Shown one piece after another: positions 8,723 through 18,332 of a stretch of 64,000 bases of DNA; positions within the stretch are counted from its first letter, which is position 1, and each line of letters starts with the position of its first letter. Origin of the DNA: Geminicoccaceae bacterium (GTDB taxonomy: Bacteria > Pseudomonadota > Alphaproteobacteria > Geminicoccales > Geminicoccaceae); assembly GCA_025999455.1 (NCBI GenBank), contig AP024683.1:1619501-1683500 (forward strand), written 5' to 3'. A program made the translations under genes and the position numbers. The notes beneath the pieces are model-generated. The model ran no database searches. It was not told the DNA's origin and saw only the letters and a program-made list of their open reading frames with translations.

Positions 8723-9292
8723 CTACTCGGGGGCGGCGAGGTCGAGCCGGCCGGCCAGGAGGTGCGTCGCCGGCAGTGTCTCGAGCCGGGCGGCGGCCGC
8801 CTCGACCTCGGCGGCGAGCGCGTCGAGCCGGGCCTGCGGGGGTGGTCCTTCGGGGAAGAAGGCGCGGGCGAGCAGGGCTTCGAGTTCGGCGCGCGCGCCG
8901 CGGGCGAGCGCCTCGTCGAGGGCCGCGGCCCGGGCCAGGACGCTCGCCGTCATCCGCTTGACCCATTTGCCGACCGAAAGATCGCCCACCCCCATCTCGC
9001 GCAGATTGCGGTCGAGATCGCCCACCATGACCTCGAGCAGGGCCCGGCCGAGGAGCTCGCCCTCCTCGCCGAGTCGGCGCAGCCGGCGGAGCACGAGCGC
9101 GGTCTCGAGGCCGAGCATCTCGAAGCGACCGTCGGGGGTGTCGGGGATGCCCATCGTGGCGTAGGGCCCCGGTCGTCGGGCGCGGGCCACGACCGCGTGG
9201 TAGAGCGTCCGGGCGGTCGCGGCACGGGCCCGCTCGGCCCGCCGTCGGGCGACCCAGCCGCGCAGACCCCCCGCCTGTTCGCTCGTCGGCAT
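8723..9292 (-). CDS. Ubiquinol-cytochrome c chaperone family protein (CBP3-like)
   Basis: This 189-residue protein resembles the bacterial homologues of mitochondrial Cbp3, which helps assemble cytochrome b of the bc1 complex. ARTLYHAVVARARRPGPYATMGIPDTPDGRFEM contains the conserved core (about residues 23-55). It is followed by a helical segment (LVLRRLRRLGEEGELLGRALLE, MVGDLDRNLREMGVGDLSVGKWVKRM). The frame is open to 9541, but homology starts at the ATG at 9292. It precedes DUF177-plsX on the minus strand and diverges from bamE. The annotation rests on motif recognition, and its direct role in this organism is inferred. Confidence 0.82.
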   Translation of the reverse strand: MPTSEQAGGLRGWVARRRAERARAATARTLYHAVVARARRPGPYATMGIPDTPDGRFEMLGLETALVLRRLRRLGEEGELLGRALLEVMVGDLDRNLREMGVGDLSVGKWVKRMTASVLARAAALDEALARGARAELEALLARAFFPEGPPPQARLDALAAEVEAAAARLETLPATHLLAGRLDLAAPE

Positions 9293-9341
9293 CGCTGCTA
9301 GATCCCCTGCCGTGCGCAAGGCTCGCCCGAGGAGGTCCCCC

Positions 9342-9818
9342 ATGTCGCGGTTCGCCCGGCTCGCCGGCGTCCCGGCGCTCGCCCTCGTCGTCCTGGCTGC
9401 GTGCTCACCCACGATCTCCAACCACGGCCACCGTCTCGACACCACCCGGCTCGAGCAGATCCGCCCGGGTGTCACGAGCCGGGAGGAGGTCCGCCGGCTC
9501 TTGGGTTCGCCCTCGACCATGGCGACCCTCGACGACGGCACATGGTATTACGTGGCGCAGCGGACCGAGCGCGCCAACTTCTACAGCGAGCGGCTGGTCG
9601 AGCAGGAGGTGGTGGCGATCCGCTTCGATGCCCGCGGCATCGTCGAGCGGATCGACCGCAACGGTCTCGAATCCGCGCAAGCCGTGGTCCCGGTCGCCGA
9701 CAAGACGCCGACCCGCGGCAACGAGCTCACCCTGCTTGAGCAGGTCGTCTCGAACATCGGCCGGTTCAACACGCCGACCGACCCGCTCACCCGCCGCCAG
9801 GGCCAGCCGCCGTTCTGA
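9342..9818 (+). CDS. bamE: Outer membrane protein assembly factor BamE (SmpA lipoprotein)
   Basis: This 158-residue lipoprotein is a small subunit of the BAM complex that inserts beta-barrels into the outer membrane. The signal peptide ends in a lipobox (VVLAAC, Cys21). The BamE fold follows, with IRPGVTSREEVRRLLGSP and DDGTWYYVAQ. The start at 9342 is favoured over upstream 9312 by GAGGAGG 6 nt upstream and by the position of the signal peptide. The C-terminal tail (TRGNELTLLEQVVSNIGRFN) is typical of alphaproteobacterial BamE. It is divergent from the CBP3-like gene and convergent with hppA. Confidence 0.92.
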   Translation: MSRFARLAGVPALALVVLAACSPTISNHGHRLDTTRLEQIRPGVTSREEVRRLLGSPSTMATLDDGTWYYVAQRTERANFYSERLVEQEVVAIRFDARGIVERIDRNGLESAQAVVPVADKTPTRGNELTLLEQVVSNIGRFNTPTDPLTRRQGQPPF

Positions 9819-9844
9819 GGCTCGAAACGTAGAGCCGAAAGAAG

Positions 9845-9875
9845 AAGGGGGCCGGTCGGCGACCGGCCCCCTTTT
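9845..9875. terminator. Bidirectional Rho-independent terminator
   Basis: A 13-bp perfect stem (9845-9857 pairing with 9861-9873) has a 3-nt loop, GGC, and a G5/C5 core. It is followed by four Ts on the plus strand and preceded by As, so it can act on both strands. It lies between the convergent bamE and hppA stops. Confidence 0.85.
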
Positions 9876-9887
9876 CGCGTCGTGTGA

Positions 9888-12005
<2,118 letters not shown>

Positions 12006-12178
12006 GCACGATGATCCCGGCTTCGGCGGTCCGGCGGGCGCCCGCGGAGGGGCGCTTCGGCACGCGGCAACGATGGTCGATCGAAGGATGTGACCGCCCG
12101 GCGGGGGCCGAGCGGGCGGCTTCCTTTAACGGCAGGTTCGGAAACTGTCCATGCGGCCGCGGCGTGCCGCCGCGTGCT

Positions 12179-13168
12179 TCAGCGCTCCTGCAACACCCGG
12201 GCGTAGAGATCGGGATCGACGTTGCCGCCCGAGAGCACCACGGCCACCGTCTTGCCGCGGCCATCGATCCGACCGGCGAGCACCGCGGCGAGCGCCACCG
12301 CCCCGCCCGGCTCGACCACCACCTTGAGCTCGGTGAAGGCGAGGGCCATCGCCCGGCGGACCTCGGCGTCGCTCACGACGAGCCCCCCGGCCAGGAGCCG
12401 GCGGTTGATCGCGAAGGTGAGCTCGCCGGGCTCGGGGGCGAGGAGCGCGTCGCAGATCGAGCGCACCCCGGGCGGGTTCGCGACCCGCTCGCCGCGGGCA
12501 AGCGAGCGGGCCGTGTCGTCGTGGCCTTCGGGTTCGGCGGCGTAGACCCGGATGTCGGGGAGGAGCGCGCGCAGCGCGGTGGCGCAGCCGGCGATCAGCC
12601 CGCCGCCACCGCAGCAGACCACGGCGAGATCGGGCACGAGGCCGAGCTCCATCGCCTGCTCGACGATCTCGAGCCCGACCGTGCCCTGACCCGCGATCAC
12701 GGCCGGATCGTCGTACGGCCGGACGATGGCGGCACCGCTCCGTTCGGCGATCGTCGCACCGATCGCCTCGCGCGACTCCCGCACCCGATCGTAGAGCACG
12801 ACCTCGGCGCCGAGCGCCCGGGTGCGCTCCTGCTTGATGCGCGGCGCGTCGGCCGGCATGACGATCGTGGCGCGGCGGCCGAGCAGGGACGCGGCGAGCG
12901 CCACGCCTTGCGCGTGGTTGCCGGACGACCAGGCGACCACGGCGGGTGCCGTCGTCGCCGCGATCGCGTTGTAGGCGCCGCGGAACTTGAAGGAGCCGGT
13001 GCGCTGCAACGGCTCCGCCTTGATCAAGAGTCGGCCGCCCACGAGCCGGTCGAGCGGGGTGTCGTGGAGGAGCGGGGTCCGCACGGCGACGCCGCGCAGC
13101 CGGGCGGCCGCCGCACGGACGTGCTCGAGCGAAACCGGCAGGGGCGTTTCCTCGGCGATCGGCGTCAT
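12179..13168 (-). CDS. PLP-dependent threonine/serine dehydratase
   Basis: This 329-residue fold-type II PLP enzyme carries the Schiff-base lysine K61 in SFKFRGAYNA, the substrate loop SSGNHAQG (81-88), the phosphate-binding glycine cluster CGGGGL (185-190) and the closing SGGNVD. The length fits a single-domain catabolic or serine-racemase-like dehydratase without the regulatory ACT domain of biosynthetic IlvA. Substrate could be L-threonine, L-serine or 3-hydroxyaspartate; the sequence alone does not decide. Its ATG overlaps the preceding HAD gene's stop (ATGA at 13165-13168), giving a coupled transglycosylase-HAD-dehydratase operon. Confidence 0.88.
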   Translation of the reverse strand: MTPIAEETPLPVSLEHVRAAAARLRGVAVRTPLLHDTPLDRLVGGRLLIKAEPLQRTGSFKFRGAYNAIAATTAPAVVAWSSGNHAQGVALAASLLGRRATIVMPADAPRIKQERTRALGAEVVLYDRVRESREAIGATIAERSGAAIVRPYDDPAVIAGQGTVGLEIVEQAMELGLVPDLAVVCCGGGGLIAGCATALRALLPDIRVYAAEPEGHDDTARSLARGERVANPPGVRSICDALLAPEPGELTFAINRRLLAGGLVVSDAEVRRAMALAFTELKVVVEPGGAVALAAVLAGRIDGRGKTVAVVLSGGNVDPDLYARVLQER

Positions 13169-13860
13169 GCGCCCAGGATCCGCGGCAGCTCGGCGAGCGA
13201 AGCGATGCGGTGCGCGGGAGCGCCCGGGAGCGGATCTTCGGGTTGGCCCGTGCGGTCGACGCGGATCGCGAGGAAGCCGTTCCAGGCCGCCCCGTGCGCG
13301 TCCCAGGCGTTGGCGGAAACGAACGCGATCTCGGCCGCCGGCCGTTCGAGGGCGGCGGTGGCGAGCCGGTAGACCTCGGGGGCCGGCTTGAAGATCCCGG
13401 CCGGCTCGACCGAGAGGACGAGGTCGAACCGGTCGCGCAGGCCGGCCGTGGCCAGCGAGGTTTCGAGCATGGCCGGCGTGCCGTTCGACAACACGGCGAG
13501 GTGCAGGCCCGCCGCGCGCAGCGCATCGAGCGTCGCGGCCGCATCCGGGAAGGCGGGCAGCCGCTCGAAGGCGTCGCGGAGCGCGCGGGCGAGGGCGGCA
13601 TCCTCGACGCCGACTGTCGCCATCGCCCAGCCGAGGGCGTCTTCGGTGATGGCGGCGAAGTCGCGGTGGGCGCGCATCAGGCTCCGCAACCAGGAAAGCT
13701 CGAGCTGTTTGCGCCGCCAGAGCTCGCCCAACCGGTCGGCCCGCGCGCCGAGCACGGCACGCGCCGGATCCACGGCTCGGGTGACGTCGAGCAGGGTGCC
13801 GTAGAGGTCGAACACGACCGCACGGGCCCGCGGCGGCCGCGGTGTGTTCGACGGGGTCAT
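13165..13860 (-). CDS. Haloacid dehalogenase type II (HAD superfamily hydrolase)
   Basis: This 231-residue HAD hydrolase shows the nucleophile Asp18 in VVFDLYGTLLDV, motif II SNG (about 116-118, LHLAVLSNGTPAML), motif III lysine in GIFKPAPEVY, and FVSANAWDAHGA. The last two are the S-x-N-x-W-D signature of L-2-haloacid dehalogenases, where Asp attacks the halogen-bearing carbon. True substrates of many such proteins are unknown. The start was placed at 13860, because upstream residues are low-complexity and the ATG overlaps the transglycosylase stop (ATGA at 13857-13860). Confidence 0.87.
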   Translation of the reverse strand: MTPSNTPRPPRARAVVFDLYGTLLDVTRAVDPARAVLGARADRLGELWRRKQLELSWLRSLMRAHRDFAAITEDALGWAMATVGVEDAALARALRDAFERLPAFPDAAATLDALRAAGLHLAVLSNGTPAMLETSLATAGLRDRFDLVLSVEPAGIFKPAPEVYRLATAALERPAAEIAFVSANAWDAHGAAWNGFLAIRVDRTGQPEDPLPGAPAHRIASLAELPRILGA

Positions 13861-15893
13861 CCCCGGTCCTCGCCTTGCGGCTCGAGGCCGGCGGAGGAGA
13901 GCGGCGGGGCGAACGGCAGGGCGGGCGCGCGGCGCTCGGCCAACAGCCAACGGTAGACTTCGGCTCCCTCCAGCACCCGTTGAACGTAATTGCGGGTCTC
14001 GCGGAAGGGAATGGACTCGATCCAGTCGACGAGGGCGTGGCGACCGCGGCCGCGCGGATCGCCGTAGCGGGCGAGCCAGGCCTCGACCCGGCCGGGGCCG
14101 GCATTGTAGGCGGCCAGAGCGAGGGCGGGGTCGCCGAAATTGTCGAGTTGGCGGCCGAGATAACGGGCGCCGAGGCGGAGATTGTAGGCCGGCTCGGCGA
14201 GCAGGGCATGGGGGCGGAAGGCGATCTCGAGCTCGCGCGCGACCGCCCGGGCGGTCGCCGGCATGAGCTGCATGAGCCCGCGCGCCCCGGCCGGGCTCAC
14301 CGCCCGCGGGTCGAACTGGCTCTCCTGGCGGGCCACGGCGAGCAGGAGCGCCGGCTCGGGCCCGCCGTCGGGGCGCAGGAAACCGTCGAGGCGCGGCACG
14401 GGAAAGGCGAGCAGCGGGTCGACCCGGCCCTCGCGCACCGGGGCACGGCCGAGGGCGGTGGCGAGGTCGAGCCGGCCGCAGCGGACCGCGAGCTCGAGCG
14501 TGAGGGTGAGCTCGCCGGGATCGCCCTCCGCGCGTTCGGCGAGGCGGCGGATCGGCGGCCCGGCTTCGGCCGGCAGCCCGGCACCGCAGAAGAGGTCCGC
14601 GAGGCGGACGAGTTCGAGGCGAGCGAAAGCGTCACGCCGGGCCGGCTCGATCGTCGGCGGGTCGGCACCGAGTTGCGGGCGCCGGCCGAGCTCGGCGGCC
14701 GCGAGCTGGCCGTACCAGGTGGTCGGCCAGCGGCTCGCCCGCTCGAACCAGGCGCGAGAGGCTTCCGTTCGACCGACGGCGGCCGCGGCGCGTCCGGCCC
14801 AATAGGCGGCGCGGCTCTTGGTCAAGGGTCCTTGCGCCCGCTCGAACAATCGCTCGAAATGGCCGAGCGCCTCGACCGGCCGACCGAGTCGGCGGAGAGC
14901 GAGCCAGCCTGCGAGCCACTCCGCCTCGGCCATCGCCGGTCCTTCCGAGAGCCGGTGCCCGGCGGCCAACCGGTAAGCGGTGGCCGCGTCGCCGGCATCG
15001 AGGGCGGCGCGCACGTAATGGCCGCGTTCGCCCCACCAGGCGTCCGGTCGGTGAGGCTCCCGGCGCACGGACAGGAGCAGGGCCCGGGCCGTGCCGTGCC
15101 GGCCGCGCTTCCGTTCGAGGCGGATCCGATCGAACAGCACGCCCGGGTCGGCGGCGAGTTCGGCCGACAGGTGCCGGAGCGCCCGATCGGCGGTCTTCCC
15201 GCCGGCTTGGAGCGCCAACCGGGCCTCGGCGATCGCGCGCTCGCGGGCCCCGACGAGCGGCAGCATCCGCCGTGCCGCGCCGGCCGAGCCGTCCCACAAA
15301 AGCCGCTCGAGCCGCTCCTCGTGGTCCCGGCGGGTCAAGAGCCGTCCGTACCGTTGCAGGATGGCCTGCTCGTCGCCGAGCGGGTGATCGTCGCCGATCC
15401 AGCTGCGCCGCAGCGCCGCACGACCTTCGTCGAGGCGGCCCGCGGCGAGCAGCGCTTCGGCGTGGCGCAGCCGGCCGAGACGGGTGCGCGGCGGGCGCTC
15501 GGCGAAGAAGCGCAACACCTCGGCCGCCGGGACGCTCTCGTCGAGGAGCTCCTCGGCGCGGGCCTGGATCCGCGCGGCCTCGGGCCAGTCGGGGTTGGCG
15601 TCGAGGAAGGCGCGGTAGGTCGCGAAATCGGCGGCGTCGCCCTCGCGCAGCCGGCGCCAGGTCACCCAGGTCGCGAGCAGGGGCTCGCCGGTCCGTCGCG
15701 CCGCGGCTTCGGCCGCCGCCCAATCACGCCGTTCGGCGGCCGCCACGACGTCCCGGACCAGGCTACGTTCCGCACGGACCGATCCCGCCTCGACCCGGTC
15801 GGGACCGCTGTCGCCGGCGGCGAGACCGGGCGCGCTGCAGCCGGCGACGACCAGCGCCAAGCTCGCTGCGAGAAGTCGGATCAGCAGCTTCAT
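13857..15893 (-). CDS. Soluble lytic murein transglycosylase (Slt70-like lipoprotein)
   Basis: This 678-residue cell-wall enzyme cleaves the MurNAc-GlcNAc bond to form 1,6-anhydro ends. The signal peptide ends in VVAGC, suggesting a lipoprotein. The long helical U/L-type superhelix spans about 30-490. The C-terminal SLT domain has catalytic Glu524 in ARQESQFDP, SPAGARGLMQLMPATA, and AAYNAGPGRV. The final NYVQRVLEGAEVYRWLL is typical of Slt70. It is the first gene of the coupled minus-strand operon and diverges from dapA. Confidence 0.93.
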   Translation of the reverse strand: MKLLIRLLAASLALVVAGCSAPGLAAGDSGPDRVEAGSVRAERSLVRDVVAAAERRDWAAAEAAARRTGEPLLATWVTWRRLREGDAADFATYRAFLDANPDWPEAARIQARAEELLDESVPAAEVLRFFAERPPRTRLGRLRHAEALLAAGRLDEGRAALRRSWIGDDHPLGDEQAILQRYGRLLTRRDHEERLERLLWDGSAGAARRMLPLVGARERAIAEARLALQAGGKTADRALRHLSAELAADPGVLFDRIRLERKRGRHGTARALLLSVRREPHRPDAWWGERGHYVRAALDAGDAATAYRLAAGHRLSEGPAMAEAEWLAGWLALRRLGRPVEALGHFERLFERAQGPLTKSRAAYWAGRAAAAVGRTEASRAWFERASRWPTTWYGQLAAAELGRRPQLGADPPTIEPARRDAFARLELVRLADLFCGAGLPAEAGPPIRRLAERAEGDPGELTLTLELAVRCGRLDLATALGRAPVREGRVDPLLAFPVPRLDGFLRPDGGPEPALLLAVARQESQFDPRAVSPAGARGLMQLMPATARAVARELEIAFRPHALLAEPAYNLRLGARYLGRQLDNFGDPALALAAYNAGPGRVEAWLARYGDPRGRGRHALVDWIESIPFRETRNYVQRVLEGAEVYRWLLAERRAPALPFAPPLSSAGLEPQGEDRG

Positions 15894-16003
15894 GCCCGCT
15901 CCGCATCGCCGGGGCCGGCCCCGGCCGGCTTGTCGCTCCGGCCGCCGGTCTCTATGGTCGTCGCCCGTTGGTTGACATCCGGTTAACGTCGAGGGCCGAA
16001 ACG

Positions 16004-16879
16004 ATGTTCCGCGGCTCGATCGTGGCGTTGGTCACCCCGTTCCGCAACGGCCAGGTGGACGAACGCGCCTTCCAAGATCTCGTGGAGTGGCATCTCGGCC
16101 AAGGGACGCGGGGCTTCGTGCCGGTCGGGACGACGGGGGAAAGCCCGACCTTGAGCCACGAGGAGCATCGCCGCGTCATCGAGCTCTGCGTCGAGGCGGT
16201 GGCCCGCCGAGCCCCGGTGATCGCCGGCACGGGGTCGAACTCGACCGAGGAAGCGATCGCCCTCACCCGGCACGCCAAGAAAGTGGGCGCCGATGCCGCG
16301 CTCGTCGTCACACCTTATTACAACAAACCGACGCAGGAGGGTCTCTATCGACACTTCGCCGCGATCCACGACGCGGTCGACCTCCCGATCATCATCTACA
16401 ACATTCCCGGGCGCTGCGTCGTCGACATGACGCCCGAGACGATGGGTCGGCTCGCCAAGCTCCCGAACATCGTCGGTGTGAAGGACGCGAGCAACGACAT
16501 CCTGCGCCCGCTCGCCACCCTCGAGGCGTGCGGCCCGGCCTTCTGCCAGCTCTCGGGCGAAGACGCCAACACGGTGGCGTTCCTGGCCCACGGCGGCCAC
16601 GGCTGCATCTCGGTCACCGCCAACGTCGCCCCGGCGCTCTGCGCCGCGGTTCACGAGGCGTGGGCCGCGGGCAAGCCCGCGGAGGCGCTCGCCATCCACC
16701 GTAAGTTGATGCCGCTCCATCGCGCGCTCTTCTGCGAGACCAATCCCGGGCCGGTCAAGTACGCGCTGAGCCGGCTCGGCCGCTGCGCGCCGACGGTCCG
16801 CCTGCCGCTCGTCGAGCCGAGCGAGCGGTCGCGGGCGTTGATCGACGAGGCCTTGGCGGCGGTCGGGCTCGTGAGCTGA
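16004..16879 (+). CDS. dapA: 4-hydroxy-tetrahydrodipicolinate synthase
   Basis: This 291-residue TIM-barrel aldolase catalyses the first committed step of the diaminopimelate/lysine pathway, condensing pyruvate with aspartate semialdehyde. GTTGESPTL (42-50) holds the catalytic threonines, Tyr132 lies in IYNIPGR and the Schiff-base Lys160 in VGVKDASND. The frame is open far upstream, but the ATG at 16004 is where the family begins ([13 protein letters not shown]). smpB follows 4 bp after its stop, the common alphaproteobacterial dapA-smpB pairing. Confidence 0.95.
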   Translation: MFRGSIVALVTPFRNGQVDERAFQDLVEWHLGQGTRGFVPVGTTGESPTLSHEEHRRVIELCVEAVARRAPVIAGTGSNSTEEAIALTRHAKKVGADAALVVTPYYNKPTQEGLYRHFAAIHDAVDLPIIIYNIPGRCVVDMTPETMGRLAKLPNIVGVKDASNDILRPLATLEACGPAFCQLSGEDANTVAFLAHGGHGCISVTANVAPALCAAVHEAWAAGKPAEALAIHRKLMPLHRALFCETNPGPVKYALSRLGRCAPTVRLPLVEPSERSRALIDEALAAVGLVS

Positions 16880-16883
16880 GCGC

Positions 16884-17369
16884 GTGGCGTCGGCGGGCGG
16901 GGGCGGCCAGCGCCGGGTGGTGGCGGTCAACCGGCGCGCAACCCACGATTACACGATCGAGGAGCGCATCGAGGCCGGGCTCGCCCTCACCGGTAGCGAG
17001 GTCAAGTCGCTGCGCGAGGGGCGGGCGCAGATCGCCGAGGCGCACGCCGGCGAGATGAGCGGCGAGTTCTGGCTCTTCAACGCCTACATTCCGGAATATG
17101 GCGGCGCGAACCGCTTCAACCACGAAGTGCGGCGGCCGCGGAAGTTGCTCCTGCGTCGGCGCGAGATCGAGCGGCTCAAGGGTGCCATCCAGCGCAAGGG
17201 CATGACGCTGATCCCGCTGCAGCTCTATTTCTCGCCGAGCGGTTGGGCCAAGGTCGAGCTCGGCTTGGCGCGCGGCAAGACCCTCTACGACAAGCGCGCG
17301 GCGACCCGCGAGCGCGACTGGCAACGCGAGCGCGAGCGGCTGCTCAAGGGCGATCGACGCGTCGGCTGA
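16884..17369 (+). CDS. smpB: SsrA-binding protein SmpB
   Basis: This 161-residue partner of tmRNA in trans-translation rescues stalled ribosomes. The OB-fold core is clear: [47 protein letters not shown] and [12 protein letters not shown]. The basic C-terminal tail ([20 protein letters not shown]) enters the ribosomal decoding site by family knowledge. GTG start, four bases after dapA. The ssrA gene itself is not in this window. Confidence 0.96.
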   Translation: MASAGGGGQRRVVAVNRRATHDYTIEERIEAGLALTGSEVKSLREGRAQIAEAHAGEMSGEFWLFNAYIPEYGGANRFNHEVRRPRKLLLRRREIERLKGAIQRKGMTLIPLQLYFSPSGWAKVELGLARGKTLYDKRAATRERDWQRERERLLKGDRRVG

Positions 17370-17450
17370 GGCCGAGAGGCGCGATCCCGCACACGATTCG
17401 TTAACCCTCGTCGTCTAAGGGATCGGCCGAGACGCACGAGGGACCTCCGC

Positions 17451-18329
17451 ATGCTCGCGATCGTCGGGATCGTCGTCGTCTTCGTCATGGTGTTCGGCGG
17501 CTATCTCCTGGCCGGCGGCAAGTTCGGCATCATCGCCAAGGCGCTGCCCTTCGAGCTCATGATGATCGGCGGCGCCGCGGCCGGCACCTTCCTCGTCGCC
17601 AACAACGGGCACGTCGTCAAAGGCGCGCTCGGCGATCTCAAGCGCGTGTTCTCCGGTCCGCAATGGACCAAGGAGGATTATCGCGATCTGCTCTCGCTCA
17701 TGTTCATGATCGTCAAGATCTTGAAGACGAAGGGCGTGCTCGCGCTCGAGCCGCATCTCGAGAAGCCCGAGGAGAGCACGCTTTTCGGCAAGTTCCCCAA
17801 GATCCAGCACGATCACTTCGCCTTGCCGTTCATCGCCGACACCCTGCGCATGATGACCATGAGCATGGACGATCCGCACCAGGTCGAGGACTGCATGCAG
17901 CGTCAGCTCAAGAAACACCATGCCGAGGTGCACGCCCGCGCCGCGGCGCTGCAGAGTGTGGCGGACGCGTTACCGGCGCTCGGCATCGTCGCGGCCGTGC
18001 TCGGTGTGGTGAAAACCATGGCCTCGATCAACGAGCCGGTCGAGGTGCTCGGCAAGATGATCGGTGGTGCCTTGGTGGGAACCTTCCTCGGCGTCTTCTT
18101 GGCCTACGGTTTCTTCGGACCGTTCGCCGCGAAGCTCAACCAGACCTACGAACAGGACGCACAATTCTACGCGATCATCCGCGATTGCCTGGTCGCCTAT
18201 TTGCAGGGTCATTCGGCACAGGTTGCCGTCGAGCTCGCCCGCGGCAACGTGCCGAGCGAGCTGCAGCCGAGCTTCCACGAACTCGACGAGATCCTGGCCG
18301 CGGTGCCGGCCGATCCGCTGGCGGCCTGA
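17451..18329 (+). CDS. motA: Flagellar motor stator protein MotA
   Basis: This 292-residue inner-membrane stator subunit forms the proton channel with MotB. Four hydrophobic segments are visible: residues 1-25, 32-50, about 172-190 and 205-225. The conserved prolines are present in ADALPALGIVAAVLGVV and FGPFAAKLN, and a charged cytoplasmic loop lies between helices 2 and 3 (KTKGVLALEPHLEKPEES). GGGACCTC upstream provides a weak ribosome site. motB starts 3 bp after the stop. No other flagellar genes are in the window. Confidence 0.94.
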   Translation: MLAIVGIVVVFVMVFGGYLLAGGKFGIIAKALPFELMMIGGAAAGTFLVANNGHVVKGALGDLKRVFSGPQWTKEDYRDLLSLMFMIVKILKTKGVLALEPHLEKPEESTLFGKFPKIQHDHFALPFIADTLRMMTMSMDDPHQVEDCMQRQLKKHHAEVHARAAALQSVADALPALGIVAAVLGVVKTMASINEPVEVLGKMIGGALVGTFLGVFLAYGFFGPFAAKLNQTYEQDAQFYAIIRDCLVAYLQGHSAQVAVELARGNVPSELQPSFHELDEILAAVPADPLAA

Positions 18330-18332
18330 GCC

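Noticed and set aside
12084-12117. GC-rich hairpin between hppA and the threonine dehydratase end as a terminator
   Set aside because: The stem is short with a 12-nt loop, and no T run follows it on the strand of the dehydratase transcript.
15972-15977. TTGACA resembling a -35 box upstream of dapA
   Set aside because: The ATG is only 26 bases downstream and no -10 is present at 16-18 bases, so a transcript start would fall at or inside the gene.
17400-17425. TTAACC-type half-site before motA as a CtrA site
   Set aside because: CtrA boxes need TTAA-N7-TTAA; the second half is absent at this spacing.
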